From positions 1,612,001 to 1,676,000 of the forward strand of contig OZ241336.1 of the NCBI GenBank assembly GCA_965200115.1: a stretch of 64,000 nucleotides of DNA, given 5' to 3'. Of the stretch, positions 51,721 to 60,157 are shown piece by piece. The stretch comes from JAPOUP01 sp026708635 (GTDB lineage: Bacteria; Pseudomonadota; Alphaproteobacteria; Rhodobacterales; Rhodobacteraceae). The notes below the pieces were generated by a model. The model made no database searches, was not told the DNA's origin, and saw only the letters and a list, made by a program, of their open reading frames with translations. A program made the position numbers and the translations under genes. The number at the start of each line of letters is the position of its first letter. Position 1 is the first letter of the stretch.

Positions 51721-51997
51721 ATGGAGTTCGAGTGGGACGATGCCAAGAACGATGCCTGTTTCGAGCGGCGCGGCTTCGATTTCACCTATGCCGTACGCGC
51801 GTTCTTCGATCCGCTGCGGATCGTCGCCCAGGGCTTACGGCGGGATTATGGCGAGGATCGCTACCGGCTGCATGATCAACGGGCGGGCCTATGTCATCGT
51901 CTACACGGTGCGGGGTTCGGCCGTCCGCATCATCTCGGCCCGCAGGGCCAACCCGAAGGAGGTCGTGGACTATGAGCACAACGCGCATCAGGATTGA
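51721..51997 (+). pseudogene. brnT: BrnT-type toxin, frameshifted
   Basis: First frame MEFEWDDAKNDACFERRGFDFTYA...IVAQGLRRDYGEDRYRL; second frame MINGRAYVIVYTVRGSAVRIISARRANPKEVVDYEHNAHQD. Both halves are diagnostic for BrnT, a RelE-like ribonuclease. The join at about 51865 needs a frame change of one, so the gene is broken. Its end overlaps the brnA start by 26 bases. Confidence 0.85.
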
Positions 51998-52295
51998 CGA
52001 TCCGTCCACCTTCCCCGAGAGCCGGATCGACGCCGCTAGGGTGGACGCCACCACCGAGGCGGAGATCGCCGCGCAGGAGTGGGAAGACGAGGCGCCGCCG
52101 GACATGGCGCGCTACACGCGCCGGGTCCGGCGGCGGATGGGCCTCAGCCAGATGGAGTTCGCCCGACGCATCGACGTGTCGCCCGAGACGATCCGCAATT
52201 GGGAGCAAGGGAAGCGCTGCCCGACCGGCGCGGCGCGCGCCCTGTTGCGGGTGCTCGACAAGGCCCCGGAGACCGCGCTTCGCGTGCTGACGTGA
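51972..52295 (+). CDS. brnA: BrnA-type antitoxin with helix-turn-helix
   Basis: 107 residues. N-terminal toxin-binding region with ESRIDAARVDATTEAEIAAQEWEDEAPPD; C-terminal XRE-type HTH RRMGLSQMEFARRIDVSPETIRNWEQGKRCPTGAARALLRVL. Intact while its toxin is broken. ATG 51972 overlaps brnT. Confidence 0.82.
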   Translation: MSTTRIRIDDPSTFPESRIDAARVDATTEAEIAAQEWEDEAPPDMARYTRRVRRRMGLSQMEFARRIDVSPETIRNWEQGKRCPTGAARALLRVLDKAPETALRVLT

Positions 52296-52364
52296 AAAAT
52301 GGCGACGATTGCGAATAGTGCGAAATCAGAAGGTTGCAGCCTATCAGACCGGGACTTCGATCAA

Positions 52365-52387
52365 ATGTCGGTCTCGGTGGTGGTTGC
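52365..52387. repeat. Inverted-repeat arm, partner at 51028-51047
   Basis: ATGTCGGTCTCGGTGGTGGTTGC is the reverse complement of the sequence at the tRNA-fMet end with a TGG duplication. Lies immediately before the 13-base direct repeat. Confidence 0.65.
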
Positions 52388-52389
52388 AG

Positions 52390-52402
52390 GCCCCCGCAAC
52401 CA
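52390..52402 (+). repeat. Right copy of tRNA-fMet 3' end direct repeat (att-like)
   Basis: GCCCCCGCAACCA identical to the tRNA-fMet 3' end. Delimits a 1.37-kb segment holding the recombinase remnant and brnTA. Confidence 0.6.
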
Positions 52403-52559
52403 ATCCAAACACATGAAAATATTCAGTTTTATCGAGACCTACTGACCCCGGAGAGCGGGTCGGGAATTCGGCTTGGGAATCCTATGGGAATCACGGGGAA
52501 GCCAAATTCAGGCGGTCAGAGGCGTTGAGAGTCGGCGAAGCGTCCGGGTCCCGGGCTTT

Positions 52560-52740
52560 GCCGAGAGGGTCGCCGAGCGCGATCCTGTGCTTTGGCACTC
52601 GCGTTTATGACCCGAAGATTGCTTAGGGCTTCGTCATCGGAGACTTGTACGTCCTACCCATAGGCCGCCGCGACGGCGGCATCGCTGGGGACGGCCAGCC
52701 ATTGGGGGCGGGCCTTGTACAGGTTGGTCAACTTTAGCCA
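52560..52740 (-). pseudogene. C-terminal remnant of a large class I DNA methyltransferase (type IIG/MmeI-like)
   Basis: Minus strand reads LTNLYKARPQWLAVPSDAAVAAAYG, then a TAG stop where the family has Trp (TGG), then in the same frame VSDDEALSNLRVINA. This is the typical tail of large restriction-type methyltransferases. Nothing of the catalytic part remains nearby. The rest of 52403-53055 holds no other gene I can recognise. Confidence 0.65.
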
Positions 52741-53055
52741 ACACTCGCGAAGCCGGGCCAGCCGACGCGAGCCGAGCGATGTCCCGCGCCGCCCTTGGCG
52801 CGCCGTCGTCACCACCCAAAAGTGTCCCACCGGCACGAATGCTCCGGTCGGCGTCACTGGCCCGGCGCCATGTCCGGCGACTTACCCTTCTGCAAGTCGC
52901 GCACGAATAGAAGCCGTTGGTTTCCTACCAGAACGATGCGTCGCGCAGTCGCGGATCGCCGGCAAATGCGGTTGCCTCCGGCCGCGGTTTCAGCTGCCGG
53001 ATAGCATCGTATTGCGTCGCTTGACGCTTGACGTGTCTCTCCGATAACTTCCGCC

Positions 53056-53346
53056 ATGAAGATTCGGAACGTGATTCACAGGGGGCTGCGCCGGTTCATC
53101 GAGGAAGACAATGCTGCGGCGCTCCCGCCCACCGTCGTGCCGAAGCTGCGGCGGATGCTTTCGTTCCTCCAGGACATGGACCGCGAGGACGAATTGCGGA
53201 CGGTTCCGGGCTGGAACGCGCACCGGCTTACCGGCGACCGCAGGGGCGTGTGGAGCCTGACGGTGACCAGGAACTGGCGGCTCACCTTTCGGATCGACCG
53301 CGCCGAGGGCGAGATCGTCGACCTCGACTACGAGGATTACCACTAG
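53056..53346 (+). CDS. higB: HigB-type toxin
   Basis: 96 residues. KLRRMLSFLQDMDREDELRTVPGWNAHRLTGDRRGVWSLTVTRNWRLTFRI shows the HigB/RelE fold core (GWNAHRL and NWRLTF motifs); ends VDLDYEDYH. mRNA-cleaving toxin, intact. higA follows after 9 bases, toxin-first order typical of HigBA. Confidence 0.9.
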   Translation: MKIRNVIHRGLRRFIEEDNAAALPPTVVPKLRRMLSFLQDMDREDELRTVPGWNAHRLTGDRRGVWSLTVTRNWRLTFRIDRAEGEIVDLDYEDYH

Positions 53347-53355
53347 GAGACGGCG

Positions 53356-53667
53356 ATGGGCACGACACAGGGTTTGCGGATGAAGAACCCGGCCCACCCG
53401 GGCGGGCTCGTGAAGAGCGAGATCGTCGAGGCGATGGGCCTGTCGGTGACCGGGGCCGCGTTGGCGCTGGGGGTCACGCGGCCGGCGCTGTCCGCGCTGC
53501 TCAACGGGCGGGCGAGCCTCTCGCCCGAAATGGCGCTCAGGATCGAGAAGGTATTCGGCGTGTCGATGGACACGCTGTTGCGCATGCAGACCAGCTACGA
53601 CATCGCCCGGACCCGCGAGCGCGAGGACGAGATCGACCTTGTTCCGTTCGGAAGACGGGTCGCCTGA
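53356..53667 (+). CDS. higA: HigA-type antitoxin
   Basis: 103 residues, XRE-type HTH: NPAHPGGLVKSEIVEAMGLSVTGAALALGVTRPALSALLNGRASLSPEMALRIEKVFGVSMDTLLRMQ, in order. Neutralises HigB and autoregulates. The only fully intact toxin-antitoxin pair in the window. Confidence 0.9.
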   Translation: MGTTQGLRMKNPAHPGGLVKSEIVEAMGLSVTGAALALGVTRPALSALLNGRASLSPEMALRIEKVFGVSMDTLLRMQTSYDIARTREREDEIDLVPFGRRVA

Positions 53668-53724
53668 GCATGCGTCGTTGCATGAGATGACGCTGACGGC
53701 GGACGGACGAAGCGTCGGACGAGC

Positions 53725-54100
53725 GTGGCGGGAATCGACGGCGGTGCCTTTCTCGGTGCCTTAGAGCGGTTCAGCGAACTGGTCGAGGCCAAGTCCGATC
53801 ATCCGTTCCCGAGCTTCGACGAAGGTCTTGCCGCCGTCTGGGAGAACTACAAGCCCCGTCTGCGTGACCACGCGCTCGGCATTTTGAGTTCCGGGGATTG
53901 GGTCGAGGACGAGATCGGCTCCGGAGCGATTCTGAACCGGGCGACCGAAGCGATCGAGATTCGGGACAGCCGCCACACCAACAACGTGGCCTTCCGGCAA
54001 GAACCGTTTCGGTCATGCCAACCGGGATCACCGCGCATTTCTGGAGGCCGAATCCGACCCCGACCGCTCCGGAGGGGCGGCGGATTTTCGGCGTCGATGG
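53725..54100 (+). pseudogene. Hypothetical protein, frameshifted
   Basis: First frame FLGALERFSELVEAKSDHPFPSFDEGLAAVWENYKPRLRDHALGIL...RHTNNVAFRQ has natural composition; at about 54000 an alternative frame continues NRFGHANRDHRAFLEAESDPDRSGG. I do not recognise the family. Start not defined (ORF begins with GTG 53725). Confidence 0.4.
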
Positions 54101-54102
54101 CG

Positions 54103-54450
54103 TCAGGCTCCACCCGCCGCGGTGGCGGTCGCGAGGCCGAGCAGGACGCCGAACAGATCCCCGGCGAGCGTTAGTATGACGGATTCGACGAGGAACTGGC
54201 TCATGGCGTCGTAGTGCAGCGCCCCGATGGCCATGCGGATGGCGATCTCCCGGCGGTGCTCGGCGACGGAGACGAGCAAGATGTTCATGATGCCGATCCC
54301 GCCGAAGACCAGCGAGATGCCGCCCACCGACCCCAGCGGCAGGGAGAATGTCCCCATCTGCGATTCCATCCGGGCGATGAACTCCCTCGCCGTGACGATC
54401 TCGAACTCCAGCCCGGGGGTGCGTTGCCGGTGTATCCCGGCTTTGTCCGG
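54103..54450 (-). pseudogene. MacB/FtsX-type ABC permease C-terminal fragment
   Basis: Minus strand encodes FEIVTAREFIARMESQMGTFSLPLGSVGGISLVFGGIGIMNILLVSVAEHRREIAIRMAIGALHYDAMSQFLVESVILTLAGDLFGVLLGLAT, the last FtsX module of a MacB-like permease. Upstream periplasmic part and ATPase are missing, and the end runs into unrelated sequence. An isolated fragment in the degraded region. Confidence 0.8.
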
Positions 54451-54775
54451 CCGTTCTCGGTCGCTGATCATGACTGCATATGGCATCCCGCTTACTTCCA
54501 ACGCGACGCACGGCGTGCTAACCCCGCCCAATGAAGAAGCTATGTCGGTTCCAAATCTTTGGCATCCTCGATCTCTCTTCGCTGGGTGATGGAAGCGGTT
54601 GCCATGAAACGACTCCTTGCCGTCATATGATGATGCCCGGACGTTTCCTTGGACCGAATCAGCCGAACGGGCAGTTCCTGGCACCGGCTCATGATATCTG
54701 CCTGCGATAATAAAGCGGGTCGAGGTCGAGCGAGGTCATTGGCCGCTCCGAAAACTCCATAGGATAGGAGAGAAA

Positions 54776-55720
54776 ATGGCTCATGGATACCAAACTGGTC
54801 GATTGAATTTGCCCTTTGTCGGGATTCCAACGTTTGCAAAGGCACCTTACGAACCCGATTGGACCGGGATCGATGCCGATGTCGCAATACTGGGCGCGCC
54901 ATTCGATTTCGGCACCCAATGGCGCGCGGGCAGCCGGTTCGGTCCGCGGGGCGTTCGCGAGGCTTCCACACTGTTTTCGTTCGGCCATGCCGGTGCCTAC
55001 GACCACGAGGATGACGTGACTTATCTGGCAGACGCGCGAATCGTCGATCTTGGCGATGCGGACATCGTACACACGGATACGCTTGCCAGCCACGCTAACA
55101 TCGAAGCCGGCGTGCGTGCGATCCTGCGTTCCGGAGCGATGCCGGTCGTCATTGGTGGTGACCATTCGGTTAACATCCCGTGTGTGGCCGCGTTTTCGGA
55201 TCAGCGTCCGATACACATCGTGCAGATCGACGCGCATCTCGATTTCGTCGATGAACGACACGGCGTACGATTTGGACATGGCAACCCTATGAGGCGTGCG
55301 GCTGAACGTTCTTGGGTTTCCGGACTGTCACAGATCGGGATACGGAATGTTTCGTCGACGGCAAAAGAGGGATATGACGATGCACGTCGGATGGGTTCGG
55401 ACATTGTTTCGGTTCGCCAGTTCCGCGCCATGGGCGTCGATGCGATGCTGGATCGGATTCCCGAAAACGGACGCTATTATGTCACGATAGATATCGACGG
55501 TTTTGACCCGTCCATCGCATCCGGGACCGGCACACCTAGCCACGGCGGTTTTCTTTACTACGAAATTCTTGAGTTCCTGGCCGGCCTTACCCGCCGTGGT
55601 ACTATAGCCGGGATCGACCTTGTCGAGGTCGCGCCGGACTACGATCACTCAGGCTCCACGGCGATTCTCGCTGCCCAATTGCTATTGAACCTGATCGGCC
55701 GGGTTTTCGCGCCCAAGTAG
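54776..55720 (+). CDS. speB: Agmatinase-family ureohydrolase
   Basis: 314 residues. Binuclear Mn site intact: GGDHS, QIDAHLDF, and TIDIDGFDPSIASGTGTP. ILGAPFDFGTQWRAGSRFGPRGVREAS is typical of agmatinases, though guanidinobutyrase and related activities share it. AGGAGAG precedes the ATG. Intact among decayed neighbours. Confidence 0.88.
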   Translation: MAHGYQTGRLNLPFVGIPTFAKAPYEPDWTGIDADVAILGAPFDFGTQWRAGSRFGPRGVREASTLFSFGHAGAYDHEDDVTYLADARIVDLGDADIVHTDTLASHANIEAGVRAILRSGAMPVVIGGDHSVNIPCVAAFSDQRPIHIVQIDAHLDFVDERHGVRFGHGNPMRRAAERSWVSGLSQIGIRNVSSTAKEGYDDARRMGSDIVSVRQFRAMGVDAMLDRIPENGRYYVTIDIDGFDPSIASGTGTPSHGGFLYYEILEFLAGLTRRGTIAGIDLVEVAPDYDHSGSTAILAAQLLLNLIGRVFAPK

Positions 55721-56099
55721 GCCTGGAGTTCTAAGCCGCGCGTCCGGTCAGGAGACCGAACAGAATGTTGGATCCAGTTTGCCCGGTAGGCCGCACATCT
55801 CCCCCCACATTTTAGGGCTCCCAATCACCCATTTATGCCGCCGACCGAGCCCAAGCCTATGGTTTGCAAAATCTGGCACACTTGACCGACAATCCGGCGG
55901 CACTTGATCAGGAATCCGACGGTACCTGATGGCTCCTTGCGCGAAGCGCGCTGTCTCTTCCTTCCTGATGTTGGCAGGCTGGACGGAGGCCAGCCCCTCG
56001 TTGGCGCAAGCGAGCCATTCTTGGCATTCGAGGTCGCCGCGCGAGGCTTTCATACGGAGGTATGGGCGGCTGATGCGGGACGCGTCGCCCGACGTACGG
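55721..56099. other. Degenerate region before the IS630 remnant
   Basis: No intact gene. A minus-strand frame at 55748-56449 has protein-like stretches but matches nothing I know and partly opposes the transposase remnant. Confidence 0.35.
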
Positions 56100-56473
56100 C
56101 CGGTCCGTTCGCGGGGACAGGCCCGCGACCGGGTCCACACGGGCCGGCGGCACCGGGACGACCCTGAGGCTGCTGACGGGGCTGGAGCGCGACCACCCCG
56201 GCAAGCGGGACAATCTATGTCTTCCTGGATAGTGCCCGCGACCCTCACGCGAAGGCGCTGAAGCTCTTTCTGGAGCGGCCGGAGTACCGCGTCCGGCCGC
56301 GTTTCCCGCCTTACGCTCCGCGCAACCGGTTCCACGCGGACTTCCGCCAGTTCACCGAAGCGATCTTCAGGTTCTTCAGCGAAACCCTGCCACGGGACCG
56401 GGAGGCCATCGCGGAATCCGTCACGGACAGCTTCCGGGTGATCACCCATGACCGGTACGGACCAGTCGGATAG
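56100..56473 (+). mobile_element. IS630-family transposase C-terminal remnant
   Basis: Plus strand reads LLTGLERDHPGKRDN in one frame and IYVFLDSARDPHAKALKLFLERPEYRVRPRFPPYAPRNRF, then FFSETLPRDREAIAESVTDSFRVITHDRYGPVG and stop at 56473 in the next. This is the DDE end of IS630-type transposases: the second catalytic Asp is in VFLDSA. N-terminal half absent; inverted repeats not found. Confidence 0.72.
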
Positions 56474-56578
56474 GGGAAGGCATGCCGGATCCGACGCGAC
56501 AGCGGCGAACCAGGCCCTGAAATGCGGTCCAATTCGGTTAAACGATTATAATACATCCGTAAATTCAGCTTGGGCATG

Positions 56579-57265
56579 TCACGAATTCGGAGGCAGTGGA
56601 ACTGTGCGTACAATTTCCGTAGCTTGGCAAACCAGCTTAACGACCGATTCGAAGTCTTTATCCGCAATTAATTCCTTCTCTACCATCCAGGATCCCCCGC
56701 ATGCCGCGACGTTGTCCAGCGAGAGGTATTCAGCGAGGTTTTCCGGGTTGACTCCGCCAGTCGGCACGAAGCGTACATCCTTATATGGTCCTGATAGGGC
56801 CTTTAGCATCGCCAGTCCTCCACTTGCCGCGGCCGGGAAAAACTTCAGTAGCCTGCACCCGCTGGCCATTGCCATCTCAACTTGGGTCGGGCTGTTCACC
56901 CCTGGTATGATTGAAAGTCCGCATTCAAACGCGGCACTCACCACTTTCGGGTTAAAGCCGGGTGTGACGACAAACGCGGCACCGACATCCGCGGCCCGAA
57001 ATACATGTTCGGAAGTCAGGACCGTTCCCGCTCCGACCAGGATGTCAGATCGTTCCTTTCTGATAAGTGCGATTGCCTCGGCGGCCGCTTCCGTCCGGAA
57101 AGTGACTTCCGCGATTGGCAGGCCGCCGGCCATCAGGGCATCGCATAGGGGAAGCGCGTCGTTGGCGTCCTCAAGCACGACCACGGGAACGATTCGAAGC
57201 TTTGTCACACGTTTCTCAAGTCCATCCACCGTTAAATCCCCCCTCAATAGCTCCTCCCGCAACAT
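56579..57265 (-). CDS. eda: 2-dehydro-3-deoxyphosphogluconate aldolase (KDPG/KHG aldolase)
   Basis: About 228 residues. Schiff-base core: IVPVVVLEDANDALPLCDALMAGGLPIAEVTFRT (Glu), GAGTVLTSEHV, FVVTPGFNPKVV, and Lys in CRLLKFFPAAASGG; VRFVPTGGVNPENLAEYL. Cleaves KDPG to pyruvate and glyceraldehyde 3-phosphate. No edd is adjacent. ATG 57265 chosen; the frame extends upstream to 57301. Confidence 0.92.
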   Translation of the reverse strand: MLREELLRGDLTVDGLEKRVTKLRIVPVVVLEDANDALPLCDALMAGGLPIAEVTFRTEAAAEAIALIRKERSDILVGAGTVLTSEHVFRAADVGAAFVVTPGFNPKVVSAAFECGLSIIPGVNSPTQVEMAMASGCRLLKFFPAAASGGLAMLKALSGPYKDVRFVPTGGVNPENLAEYLSLDNVAACGGSWMVEKELIADKDFESVVKLVCQATEIVRTVPLPPNS

Positions 57266-57364
57266 GGGGAAGAGCCTAGTGTTTGGGTCTGGGGGTGCCA
57301 AGCAAGATCGCGGCCCCGGCGGTCATACCGGGACAAGAGTCGAGAATGCATGTCCATTCCGGCC

Positions 57365-58255
57365 TCAGATACTGTCATCGACAAACCGTCCGATTTCCCG
57401 GACAGCCTGGTCGGCCTCCGGCATTGTACCGGCGAAAAAGTGAAAGGAATGCAGCATGCCCGGAAAGTGCTTGTGCTGGATCGATGGTGCGTCAGGCCAT
57501 GCGTCGGCAAGACGGAACACATCCTCGCGCAGGAGATCCAGTTCCGCTGAGTGGGCAAGGAGGGGCGGAAGATTGTCAAATCTGTTCCAGAGCGGCGAGG
57601 CATCGGGGTCCCGGACATTCCGACCGTCGAGATAAAGGGCGGCAAAGTTGCGCAGATTGTTGAGGGTCAGGATCGGGTCATCAATGATCCCGGCCCGGAG
57701 ATCCGGCCCGGAAAGCGACAGATCAAGCCACGGCGACAGGAGAACCATGGCATCAGGCAGGGGTCCGCCAGAATCCCGAAGATGGCAGACAGCCGACAGG
57801 GCCAACCCACCTCCGGCACTGTCGCCAATGAGAATCAATCGGGTCACGCCAGCTCTGCGACGGGCCCGGATGAGTTCGGCGCATTGATCGCGGGCAACCG
57901 GGAAGGGAGCCTCCGGGGCCAGCGCGTAATCTGGGACCAGGACCGCATCCGCGATGACGTTGGCGATATGCCCGGCGAGCCGATGATGGGTCCATGCCGA
58001 CATCAGACAGAAGGCGCCACCGTGCAGGTAGATCGCCTCGCGGCGCGACCGGGGACGGTCGGGCACGATGCGCAGGCAGGCGACATCGGCGACGATCTCG
58101 TCCCGGATCGTAACCTTCGAAGGAATGCCGGTCAGTTCATGGGCCCCGGCGGTGTTTTCGCGCTCCCGCTGCAGATTGAACGCCGGGTGCCTGTCCTGGG
58201 AGCGGAACAGAGCCTCGATCTCGCGAGCGCGAGCGGAACGGGTTGCCGGGGTCAT
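57365..58255 (-). CDS. Alpha/beta hydrolase, hormone-sensitive-lipase family
   Basis: 296 residues. Oxyanion HGGAFCLMS, nucleophile GDSAGGGLAL, Asp/His in the last third (AELDLLREDV, HSFHFFAG). Short-acyl ester hydrolases. ATG overlaps the permease stop, so it is the last gene of the BMP transporter operon and may cleave the imported compound. Confidence 0.88.
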   Translation of the reverse strand: MTPATRSARAREIEALFRSQDRHPAFNLQRERENTAGAHELTGIPSKVTIRDEIVADVACLRIVPDRPRSRREAIYLHGGAFCLMSAWTHHRLAGHIANVIADAVLVPDYALAPEAPFPVARDQCAELIRARRRAGVTRLILIGDSAGGGLALSAVCHLRDSGGPLPDAMVLLSPWLDLSLSGPDLRAGIIDDPILTLNNLRNFAALYLDGRNVRDPDASPLWNRFDNLPPLLAHSAELDLLREDVFRLADAWPDAPSIQHKHFPGMLHSFHFFAGTMPEADQAVREIGRFVDDSI

Positions 58256-59142
58256 AATCGATCGCGCCTCTGCCGGATGGCGCCGGAAATCGTCACGATA
58301 AGGATCGTGAGAAGAAAGGGCGCCATCAGCACGAATTGGGTTGGCAGGCCTGACCGGTCATTGAGCTGCAGAAAAATACCAAAGGCATCGGCAAAGCCAA
58401 AGAAGAGTCCGGCAAGGGCCGTTGCGATTGCCGAGAATCCACCAAAGAGCATGGCTGCAAGGGCAAAAAATCCCCTTCCGTTTGTCATGTTTTCAGCAAA
58501 TCCCGCGACATCGCCAATGGCAAGCTGACAACCGGCGATGCCGCAGCCAAACCCTGTTAACAGGATTGCGACAAGCCGAACCCGGGATGCATCGACGCCC
58601 GCCGCCACGGCTCCGTAGGGATAGTCCCCGACCGCGGCGATTTGCAGACCGAGATGTGTGCGACGGAGAACAATCCAGGCAAGCACGATCAACAACGGTG
58701 TCGCCCATGTCAGAACCGTTAGTTCAGACACATAGGAGAGCAAACCCTCATCAACACCGCTGATGACACGTGGCAGACGCACTGTGGAAGCCATCTGACC
58801 CCGCTGGTCGAAGAGTGCCTGCATGGCAAACGCCGTGCCGCCGACACAGAGCGCCGTCAGTCCAAGGCCGGCAATGACCGTATCGGCACGAAGCTGGTCA
58901 ATGAAAAACCAGTAGATCACGGAGAGCAGCAGTGCGACCGCAATGGCGGCGGCGAGACCGATCCAGGCCGAACCGCTGGCGGTCCCGACCGCAACGGCCG
59001 CGAAGGCCGAAGCCAGCATCAGTCCCTCAATGCCCAGATGAAATATTCCGGCGCGAATTGAAAAAAGGCCAAACACCGCGGCAATGACAATGGGCGTTGC
59101 ACTTCTCAGGGTGGTCACGGTGAATTGGTCGAGAAATTCCAT
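58252..59142 (-). CDS. ABC importer permease, BMP/nucleoside type (second permease)
   Basis: 296 residues, about eight to ten helices. IRAGIFHLGIEGLMLASAFAAV is the conserved loop of this permease group (NupQ/YufQ-like); ADTVIAGLGLTALCVGGTAF also. Pairs with the 59147 permease. Confidence 0.9.
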   Translation of the reverse strand: MEFLDQFTVTTLRSATPIVIAAVFGLFSIRAGIFHLGIEGLMLASAFAAVAVGTASGSAWIGLAAAIAVALLLSVIYWFFIDQLRADTVIAGLGLTALCVGGTAFAMQALFDQRGQMASTVRLPRVISGVDEGLLSYVSELTVLTWATPLLIVLAWIVLRRTHLGLQIAAVGDYPYGAVAAGVDASRVRLVAILLTGFGCGIAGCQLAIGDVAGFAENMTNGRGFFALAAMLFGGFSAIATALAGLFFGFADAFGIFLQLNDRSGLPTQFVLMAPFLLTILIVTISGAIRQRRDRL

Positions 59143-59146
59143 TGGA

Positions 59147-60157
59147 TCAACGCTGGCGCCAGTGCCGGAGGAATTCCGCGGTCACGAAAAGGGCAATCAT
59201 GCCCTCAAGAATCTTGATTCCGGAACTCGGGAGATCCGAGACGATGGGCAGGAACAGAATGGCTGCCTGCAGACCGCCAAAGAAAATTGCGGCAATGACG
59301 ATCCCGGGAACCCGGGAAAGTCCCACGATCGTGACAACAATCGCTGTAAAGCCAATTGTCGGTGTCGCCCCCGTCACAAGCCTGCCATTCGGACCGAGGA
59401 CCTCGAAAGCCCCGGCCAGACCGGCGAATGTCCCGGCAAGGAGATAAGCCTGGAATTTCAGGCGGCGCACAGCCATCCCCTGCCAGCGAGCGGCCTGCGG
59501 AGCCTTGCCAACATAGCGCAGCTGCACTCCCATTCGGCTTCGTTCGGCAATCACCCAGGCCGCGAGAATGGCGAGCCCGACAAGAATCAGCAATGTTGGT
59601 GATATGCCGTCACTGCCGCCAAGGCGCAGCGCGGAATCGATCTTTGGTGTCGACGCCGTTTCCCCCCGAACCGCCGGGTCTTTCAGGGGACCCGTTGTCA
59701 CCCAGGACACAAGCAACACGGCGATGAAATTCAGCATCAATGTGACGATGACTTCATCCGCATGATACCGAACCTTCAGGAATCCCGCGAATCCCGACCA
59801 GATGAGACCACAAAGCATCCCGGCGAGAAGTGCCGTCGGCATCGCAATCCAGACAGGTCCTGGAAACAACAGAGCCACCGCCACACTGCCAAGACCCCCC
59901 ATCATCATTTGACCCTGACCGCCGATATTGAATTCACCGGCCCGCAAGCAAAACAGAAACCCGAGAGCGATTAACAGGAGCGGCATCGCCCAGCGCAAGG
60001 TTTGCTGAAACGATCCAAAACCGGTGAGGGCGCCCTCGGTAACACCCAGAATGACCGAAATGATGTCATAGCCGGCAAGGGCAAAGAGAAGCATGCAGGT
60101 GGCGACGGCAATTCCAATCGGGAGGATGGCCGCAGCACCCTGCCCAACCCTGTTCAT
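59147..60157 (-). CDS. ABC importer permease, BMP/nucleoside type (first permease)
   Basis: 336 residues, multispanning. FCLRAGEFNIGGQGQMMMGGLGSVAVAL and YHADEVIVTLMLNFIAVLLVSWV are typical of NupP/YufP. The start overlaps the ATPase stop (ATGA). Confidence 0.9.
   Translation of the reverse strand: MNRVGQGAAAILPIGIAVATCMLLFALAGYDIISVILGVTEGALTGFGSFQQTLRWAMPLLLIALGFLFCLRAGEFNIGGQGQMMMGGLGSVAVALLFPGPVWIAMPTALLAGMLCGLIWSGFAGFLKVRYHADEVIVTLMLNFIAVLLVSWVTTGPLKDPAVRGETASTPKIDSALRLGGSDGISPTLLILVGLAILAAWVIAERSRMGVQLRYVGKAPQAARWQGMAVRRLKFQAYLLAGTFAGLAGAFEVLGPNGRLVTGATPTIGFTAIVVTIVGLSRVPGIVIAAIFFGGLQAAILFLPIVSDLPSSGIKILEGMIALFVTAEFLRHWRQR

Noticed and set aside
55748..56449. Minus-strand frame of 233 codons
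   Set aside because: Opposes the IS630 remnant, and its protein-like parts match no family I know.
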